Below, one piece after another: positions 22,801-24,115 of a DNA stretch of 24,115 nt (its first letter is position 1; each line of letters begins with the position of its first letter). The notes under the pieces were generated by a model. That model saw only the letters and a list, made by a program, of their open reading frames with translations, was not told the DNA's origin and made no database searches. The DNA comes from Apostichopus parvimensis. Its lineage: Eukaryota; Echinodermata; Holothuroidea; Aspidochirotida; Stichopodidae. Made by a program: the position numbers and the translations under genes. The DNA is taken from contig KN890080.1 in assembly GCA_000934455.1 (NCBI GenBank), positions 7,714 through 31,828 of the forward strand. Reading direction: 5' to 3'.

Positions 22801-24109
22801 GTGAATCCGCTCTACTTTTCAAAAAAGAAAGAAAAAAAGACGACATTGTTTATCTTCCCCAATCCGGAAATGACACTAGTTGAATGTGATCGTTGCAGGA
22901 TATAGGGTGAGGGTATATCTTCATCTCCTTACTTATATAATGTGTGTCTTCCTGTTATGCAATCTCTATATTAGGCCTACTGGTGTTTTGTTTTCATTAT
23001 CGACTTTGAAAGTTTTCCAGACAGATATATGCTATAAACTATTTTATGGTGTTAGTTAAGACTCAGGGTATAGTCAACCTGAAGGCAGTAACATCTTGAC
23101 AGTGGATAATAATTGGAGATAATCAATACTTTTAAAACGTCATAAAACAAAATATTTACACCAAAAAATTAAACAACCGGTCACACTTTGTACGCCCCAG
23201 AAGGTGAGAAACTAATCCACGATCAAGCCCCCAAACTCCTTAAGTTCGGTTTTGCAGCTTTTTTTCAGCATTGTCGTTGAGATATGTCACGTGACTAATC
23301 GTTGAATTCCCACACCGGATATAAAGGCACTACATATGATCTTTGCCAAAAGGCTAAGGAGCGAGCGGTGTGTGCATTGAGTCCCGATAGTGGGATGCCA
23401 TGTCACTTAAAGGAGTATTCATGTGGCCAAATTGTGTTGTTACGCTTTCCAACCTTTTGTTGCATGTTACTTGTTCTCCTTAACAATCAAGATGGAAACA
23501 AGGTTCCTAATATCATTTTTTTATCACAATTAATATTTATGTATAGCTTTGGGAAATTTGCCAGGTGTAAATGGATGACAACAATATGACATAATAAAGT
23601 GACAGAACAAAAAACCATAAGTGACGATTAATTCTTTGATTGAAGTGTGTAGTTAATTTGGTAGTGTCACTAGATAACTGTACGTCTGTATGTGATTGAA
23701 CCATACGCAAAGTTTTGTAGGAACATTCCCCGTACTAGACACGTTGGCCAAACAGATACTAGGCTTAGTTTTTTTTTTTAACAAAGAAAGGTGTAAGTTA
23801 AGTTTTGTGTCTTGGAACCGAGCTATAATTAGATGTCAAACATGTAGCTTAATTATCCGACTTCGGGCAGTCTCTAGGTTACATATAAATGTTTTTAAGG
23901 AATAAACTATATTTCGATTTAGATATGTAATTTAACAGCAAAACGATACCTGTAAACTTTGATTAGATTACAACGACGTAAATCAGAGAGCACCATCTCC
24001 ATCCCAGACGGGGTCAGGATGCTTATGAAGGAGAAAGAAAAACAATCAGAGCAAACTGGAGACAGAAAAACAAGAACGGAGAAAATGTGGAACAAAGTTT
24101 ATGACAAAA
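1783..24109 (+). CDS. Cyclic nucleotide-gated cation channel subunit, 14 internal exons, both ends missing
   Basis: A plasma-membrane cation channel subunit opened by intracellular cGMP or cAMP; family members work as tetramers in sensory cells and sperm. Fourteen exons (1783-1860, 2660-2767, 3314-3416, 4387-4468, 5340-5439, 9043-9107, 10131-10209, 13153-13271, 13904-13996, 14349-14445, 15764-15910, 21558-21737, 22653-22735, 23967-24109) sum to 1477 nt, about 492 codons with no stop, and every junction keeps phase. Order seen: S1, S2, S3, S4 (RLHRLLK), S5, turret, filter TLTTIGG, S6 ([19 protein letters not shown]), C-linker, binding domain with YFGEISLL and NRRTA, C-helix. The A-like S6 and C-linker combine with B-like features: filter Gly, turret [11 protein letters not shown] and C-helix Asn. 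I therefore do not assign A or B. The N-terminus lies upstream of the window and the C-terminus downstream. All introns are GT-AG. HCN and EAG channels are excluded by the absence of a GYG filter. Confidence 0.95.
1861..2659 (+). other. Intron 1 (799 bp)
   Basis: Spacer between the S1 and S2 exons. It holds a G10 run at 2058-2067 and a pyrimidine-rich CTCCCT stretch with a C8 run around 2328-2367. No coding signal on either strand survives inspection; the open frames around 2143-2659 follow these low-complexity tracts. Confidence 0.8.
2660..2767 (+). CDS. CNG channel exon b: helix S2
   Basis: Encodes 36 residues, phase 0 at both ends. The motif [20 protein letters not shown] matches the family pattern D-x-V/I-Y-L-x-D-M ... 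[10 protein letters not shown] of S2 and the S2-S3 loop. The acceptor is CCTCCCTAG (2658-2659) and the donor TTG|GTATGA. A second AG at 2669-2670 would put the exon out of phase with exon a, so the first AG is chosen. Confidence 0.95.
2768..3313 (+). other. Intron 2 (546 bp)
   Basis: Purine-rich GAGA stretch at about 2817-2890 with a G11 run at 2856-2866, then unremarkable AT-rich sequence. Two overlapping open frames near 2895-3137 show no recognisable protein and have neither a fitting acceptor nor a family match, so I treat them as chance. Confidence 0.75.
3314..3416 (+). CDS. CNG channel exon c: S2-S3 loop and helix S3
   Basis: Encodes [20 protein letters not shown] and then [14 protein letters not shown], matching the family pattern (Y-x-x-x-x-x-F-x-x-D-x-L-S-L-I-P) of S3. 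The acceptor is CTCTTTCAG|GTT and the donor CACAG|GTTAGT. It ends with one base of a split codon, completed as GAT (Asp) by the next exon. Confidence 0.95.
3417..4386 (+). other. Intron 3 (970 bp)
   Basis: Contains a C6-spacer-G12 inverted pair at 3475-3499 and a C14 run at 3842-3855. The rest is AT-rich, with no element I recognise. The open frames at 3383-3658 and 3671-3987 cross these homopolymer runs and match nothing. Confidence 0.75.
3475..3499. repeat. C-run/G-run snap-back
   Basis: C6 at 3475-3480 is separated by TCCAAAT from G12 at 3488-3499. The two runs can pair into a short G:C stem with a small loop, or the G run can form a four-stranded structure with other runs. Such sites are prone to length change and to assembly error. 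Confidence 0.6.
4387..4468 (+). CDS. CNG channel exon d: voltage-sensor-like helix S4
   Basis: Encodes [20 protein letters not shown] and then TFFAVWD. The R-L-x-R-L-L-K/R pattern is the degenerate S4 of CNG channels, which keeps basic residues but gates only weakly with voltage. The acceptor is TCTTTCTTTAG and the donor GATAG|GTAAGA. It completes Asp from exon c and leaves two bases (AG) that become AGT (Ser) with the next exon. Confidence 0.95.
4728..4860. repeat. Degenerate TTACAT/TGACAT simple repeat
   Basis: Irregular reiteration of TTACAT, CATTACAT, ATGACATGATATGA and similar 5-7-mers. It looks like a decayed microsatellite that grew by slippage. It has no coding content. Confidence 0.7.
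4953..5054. repeat. Two-copy 51-bp tandem duplication
   Basis: TCTAATTTAAATATCAACAA at 4953 recurs at 5004 as TCTAATTCAAATATCAACAA, and both copies run through CGATTAGTAG-TAAAGAATGAG with a handful of substitutions. Two back-to-back units of exactly 51 bp indicate a local tandem duplication of moderate age. Confidence 0.9.
5340..5439 (+). CDS. CNG channel exon e: S4-S5 linker and helix S5
   Basis: Begins in the split Ser codon, then [15 protein letters not shown] and helix [18 protein letters not shown]. The R-T-x-x-P-N and I-H-W-x-x-C-x-Y/F patterns are diagnostic of CNG S5 (human CNGA1 has TRTNYPN and IIHWNAC). The acceptor is TCTTTACAG and the donor AAG|GTATGA. The donor lies inside the first unit of the following minisatellite. 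Confidence 0.95.
5442..6008. repeat. 31-bp minisatellite, 18 units, starting at the splice donor
   Basis: Eighteen units of consensus AATGAAACCTAATTCATGAT followed by CTCCCTAAAAG (31 bp). The first unit reads GTATGAAAACCTAATTC, so it contains the donor of exon e. A higher-order structure is visible: the run of variant units beginning near 5591 (TTATTCACG, CTACTTCACG, ATTCATG, ...) recurs at 5746, a shift of 155 bp or five units. The last units are the most degenerate, as is usual at array edges. Confidence 0.95.
7990..8530. other. CpG-richer block around the antisense mini-exon
   Basis: CpG dinucleotides are dense here (for example ATCGCGG, GTCGAG, GACGCTTCG, ACGCCGAG, GTTCGAGCGAATG, TTCGGCGG) compared with the flanking intron. 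It spans the antisense cysteine-rich exon and the sequence 5' of it on the - strand, so it could be that exon's promoter region. It could also be a younger insertion. Confidence 0.35.
8247..8351 (-). CDS. Cysteine-rich CXC-like mini-exon, antisense to the channel gene
   Basis: On the - strand, ATG (8351-8349) opens 35 codons with eight cysteines: [14 protein letters not shown], then [15 protein letters not shown]. They end in phase 0 at a perfect donor, ACG|GTAAGT (donor bases 8246-8241). The ATG context (ACA ATG G) is strong. C-P-C-x6-C-x2-C-C-x-C-x6-C with CGT and basic residues resembles zinc-binding cysteine modules common in uncharacterised metazoan and transposon-linked proteins; I cannot name the family. 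An AG about 38 bp upstream on the same strand (TGGCAG) would also allow an internal exon with an open frame. I found no partner exon at 5440-8240. It is either the first exon of a nested gene or a relic. Confidence 0.45.
9043..9107 (+). CDS. CNG channel exon f: S5-pore turret
   Basis: Encodes [20 protein letters not shown] plus part of a Thr codon, phase 0 in and phase 2 out. It matches the outer-vestibule segment (A-type GFGNDTWVYP, B-type YEGIGTTRWVY), and the YEG start is closer to B-type channels. The acceptor is TTTCCTTAG and the donor TAC|GTGAGT. Confidence 0.93.
9108..10130 (+). other. Intron 6 (1023 bp)
   Basis: Begins with a C-rich CCCCACCCCACTCCACC tract (about 9150-9215). The rest is AT-rich. 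A 103-codon open frame at 9744-10055 lacks any recognisable domain, has AT-driven codons (many I, F, K, N), and is read as chance. Confidence 0.75.
10131..10209 (+). CDS. CNG channel exon g: pore helix and selectivity filter
   Basis: Encodes (T)KYIRVIYW and [24 protein letters not shown] is the family filter signature. The next residue is Gly (about residue 197 of the reconstructed part), where CNGA channels carry the Glu that binds Ca2+ and Mg2+ and CNGB channels carry Gly (TIGGLPEP). A Glu appears two residues later. The acceptor is TCATTACAG and the donor TTG|GTAGGC; phase 2 in, phase 0 out. Confidence 0.96.
10210..13152 (+). other. Intron 7 (2943 bp)
   Basis: Contains a diverged tandem duplication (10847-11063), a C11 run at 11354-11364, the longest homopolymer of the window (C18 at 12667-12684), and a CRE palindrome at 13057-13064. 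Open frames at 10469-10705, 12023-12229 and 12911-13111 match nothing. Otherwise I see no gene or RNA. Confidence 0.75.
10847..11063. repeat. Diverged tandem duplication, offset about 141 bp
   Basis: TTCGAAGACATCAATAGCAT, then ATTGTAGCGTAAGCC, ATCTTTCAAAGAA and TGTGTTGC from 10847 recur in the same order from 10988 (TTCGAAATCATCAATAG, ATTGTAGTGTAAGCC, ATCTTTCAAAGAA, TGTGTTGC), with substitutions and small gaps. An old local duplication; no coding content. Confidence 0.8.
13057..13336. promoter_or_regulatory. Cluster of three CRE palindromes around the S6 exon
   Basis: TGACGTCA occurs at 13057-13064 (intron 7), 13224-13231 (inside the S6 exon, coding Val-Gly-Asp-Val-Ile) and 13329-13336 (intron 8). 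The octamer is the full binding site of CREB/ATF factors. Whether any copy is used is unknown; the exonic copy may simply reflect codons. Confidence 0.3.
13153..13271 (+). CDS. CNG channel exon h: helix S6 and start of the C-linker
   Basis: Encodes [20 protein letters not shown] and [19 protein letters not shown], nearly identical in pattern to CNGA S6 ([28 protein letters not shown]). This is the inner pore helix and gate. The acceptor is CGTCCACAG and the donor AA|GTAAGC; phase 0 in, phase 2 out, the split codon completing as AAA (Lys). Confidence 0.97.
13272..13903 (+). other. Intron 8 (632 bp)
   Basis: AT-rich. One CRE palindrome lies just after the donor (13329-13336). Nothing else was recognised. 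Confidence 0.8.
13904..13996 (+). CDS. CNG channel exon i: C-linker, A' to B' helices
   Basis: Encodes (K)[18 protein letters not shown] and [12 protein letters not shown], matching the CNG C-linker consensus (D-A-I-K-x-Y-M-x-x-R-x-V ... R-V-x-K-W-x-x-Y-x-W). The acceptor is TTCTGTTAAAG, weaker than the others, and the donor TCCCG|GTACGG. It leaves two bases of an Arg codon. Confidence 0.95.
13997..14348 (+). other. Intron 9 (352 bp)
   Basis: The shortest intron. AT-rich, no repeat or gene recognised. It ends in a T-rich tract and the acceptor TTTATACAG. Confidence 0.85.
14349..14445 (+). CDS. CNG channel exon j: C-linker, C' to F' helices
   Basis: Encodes (R)[18 protein letters not shown] and [14 protein letters not shown]. 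The family pattern L-P-x-x-L-R-x-E-I-A-x-x-V-H-L-x-T-L-x-K is met residue by residue. This segment transmits ligand binding to the gate. Donor AAG|GTAGGA; phase 2 in, phase 0 out. Confidence 0.97.
14446..15763 (+). other. Intron 10 (1318 bp)
   Basis: Holds a short AAAG microsatellite (about 14568-14587), a G13 run at 15268-15280, and a CRE palindrome at 15713-15720 about 45 bp before the next exon, next to a related TTACGTCA. No gene recognised. Confidence 0.75.
15764..15910 (+). CDS. CNG channel exon k: first half of the cyclic-nucleotide-binding domain
   Basis: Encodes 49 residues beginning [20 protein letters not shown], then [18 protein letters not shown] and NHGKVQ. These match the CNBD A-helix and beta-1 to beta-3 strands (human CNGA1: [20 protein letters not shown] and [18 protein letters not shown]). 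Phase 0 at both ends. The acceptor is ACATTTAAG and the donor CAG|GTAAGA. The donor is directly followed by a 39-bp tandem array. Reading through the donor adds only 18 codons to a stop at 15965-15967. Confidence 0.97.
15911..16372. repeat. 39-bp minisatellite, 12 units, each with splice-donor-like sequence
   Basis: Twelve units of about 39 bp, core TATATTATCCTTCTAAGTAC followed by AGATATGCAAGGTAAGC. Units 4 and 8 are short (about 29-30 bp), so the array reads as three blocks of four, a higher-order repeat. Most units carry CAAGGTAAGC or CAAGGTAATC, close to a consensus 5' splice site, and unit 8 carries TACAGGTAAGA, matching the true donor at 15908-15916. The array begins at that donor. Confidence 0.93.
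16500..16756 (+). mobile_element. 3' end of a truncated non-LTR retrotransposon (LINE)
   Basis: The segment ends in GCAGAAATAAACGAAACGAA, an A-rich tail typical of CR1/Jockey-like LINEs of marine invertebrates. It carries a 3' hairpin with an 8-bp perfect stem (GGGACCAG 16643-16650, CTGGTCCC 16672-16679). LINE insertions are commonly 5'-truncated, which fits the lack of a reverse-transcriptase frame. The 5' limit is approximate. No target-site duplication was identified. An unrelated hairpin in AT-rich DNA remains possible. Confidence 0.4.
19300..19640. other. Higher-GC, CpG-rich patch in the largest intron
   Basis: Stands out from surrounding AT-rich DNA, with many CpGs (for example AACGTCGG, GGCGCCAGACCGCATCGC, CCCGATCATCCGATCCCGCC). 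An 81-codon frame on the - strand (19607-19362) crosses it but matches nothing I know. It could be a regulatory element, a recent insertion or an unrecognised exon. Confidence 0.4.
21558..21737 (+). CDS. CNG channel exon l: phosphate-binding cassette of the nucleotide-binding domain
   Basis: Encodes 60 residues: [20 protein letters not shown], then [27 protein letters not shown] and [15 protein letters not shown] and NRRTA form the cassette that holds the cyclic phosphate; the Arg and Thr of RRTA (CNGA1 Arg559 and Thr560) are present, and this Thr favours cGMP in the family. The acceptor is GACTTTAG and the donor CAG|GTTAAT; phase 0 both ends. An upstream in-frame ATG at 21591 is internal and not a start. 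Confidence 0.97.
21738..22652 (+). other. Intron 12 (915 bp)
   Basis: Contains C13 followed by an A run (21938-21959), a GGT/G11 tract (22172-22196) and G12 (22545-22556). No gene, RNA or mobile element recognised. Confidence 0.8.
22653..22735 (+). CDS. CNG channel exon m: C-helix of the nucleotide-binding domain
   Basis: Encodes [20 protein letters not shown] and NQNKEAT plus two bases of the next codon. A-L-x-E-Y-P-D-A-K-x-x-L-E-x-x-G matches the C-helix exactly. In an ungapped alignment the position of CNGA1 Asp604, which prefers cGMP by contacting the purine, is Asn here (about residue 440 of the reconstructed part). The acceptor is TTAATTTCCAG and the donor AAG|GTAAAA. Confidence 0.95.
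22736..23966 (+). other. Intron 13 (1231 bp)
   Basis: Mostly AT-rich. The recognisable content is an antisense U2-snRNA-like fragment at 23316-23365, followed by a GC-moderate stretch (to about 23460) that may belong to the same repeat unit. Open frames at 22672-22905, 23302-23589 and 23696-23905 match nothing. Confidence 0.7.
23316..23365 (-). pseudogene. U2 snRNA-derived fragment (5' end of U2, antisense)
   Basis: The - strand reads CTCGCTCCTTAGCCTTTTGG CAAAGATCATATGTAGTGCC, aligning with the invariant 5' end of U2 snRNA (ATCGCTTCTCGGCCTTTTGG CTAAGATCAAGTGTAGTATC), about 80% identical over 37 bases by eye, with weaker similarity a little further. It contains the region that pairs with U6 but stops before the branch-point recognition sequence, and carries substitutions that a functional U2 would not tolerate. 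It is therefore a pseudogene or part of a snRNA-derived SINE. Confidence 0.45.
23967..24109 (+). CDS. CNG channel exon n: charged post-CNBD segment
   Basis: Continues the frame from exon m (AG + A = Arg) through [19 protein letters not shown] and then a Lys/Glu/Arg-rich stretch to the donor AAAA|GTAAGT at 24110-24115. The acceptor TTTGATTAG (23965-23966) has a weak pyrimidine tract. A second in-frame AG at 24015-24016 (GGGTCAG) would start the exon at 24017 instead, removing 50 nt, and would need the same phase; it does fit (AG + G, then ATG CTT). CNG tails vary widely, so similarity cannot decide. The exon itself is likely; its start is uncertain. Confidence 0.6.
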
Positions 24110-24115
24110 GTAAGT

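Noticed and set aside
23302-23589. 95-codon open frame on the + strand
   Set aside because: It is a translation of the U2-like fragment and flanking intron sequence, with no recognisable protein.
1-24115. Bacterial-type systems, CRISPR arrays, operons or toxin genes
   Set aside because: The split-exon channel gene and GT-AG introns mark this as animal DNA; the tandem arrays have no spacers and are minisatellites.

Overview
The window is animal genomic DNA: AT-rich, intron-dominated, with short exons, GT-AG splice boundaries and no bacterial-style genes. It is filled by the middle and 3' part of one protein-coding gene on the + strand, a cyclic nucleotide-gated (CNG) ion channel subunit. I recognise 14 consecutive exons between 1783 and 24109. 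Their phases agree at every junction and they encode about 492 residues, from transmembrane helix S1 to a stretch beyond the cyclic-nucleotide-binding domain. The N-terminal exons lie upstream of the window, and the gene continues past its 3' edge, because the last exon ends at a GTAAGT donor 6 bases from the end. The protein is clearly from the CNG superfamily, but the species is not fixed by the sequence. Frequent 'taggcct' motifs, the CNG subtype and the repeat style fit a marine invertebrate, perhaps an echinoderm; this is an inference.

Layout: 1-420 is the 3' end of an old LINE on the - strand. 420-1782 is intron-like DNA with a fold-back element at about 930-1202. 1783-4468 carries S1, S2, the S2-S3/S3 region and S4. 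5340-5439 is S5. 9043-10209 carries the pore turret and selectivity filter. 13153-14445 carries S6 and the C-linker. 15764-15910, 21558-21737 and 22653-22735 carry the nucleotide-binding domain. 23967-24109 is a charged post-domain exon.

The introns (0.35-5.6 kb) hold two minisatellites (31-bp and 39-bp units) that both start exactly at a splice donor, and a second LINE 3' tail near 16.5-16.76 kb. They also hold a U2-snRNA-derived antisense fragment near 23.3 kb, 17 runs of 8-18 G or C, and several diverged duplications. One antisense, cysteine-rich mini-exon (8247-8351) in a CpG-rich stretch of intron 5 hints at a nested gene or its relic.

The most unusual points are as follows. The filter has Gly where CNGA subunits have Glu (TIGGT), while S6, C-linker and binding domain are otherwise A-like. 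The C-helix Asp used for cGMP selectivity is Asn. The minisatellites abut splice donors. Eight perfect palindromic CRE octamers (TGACGTCA) occur in 24 kb, far above a simple base-composition expectation.
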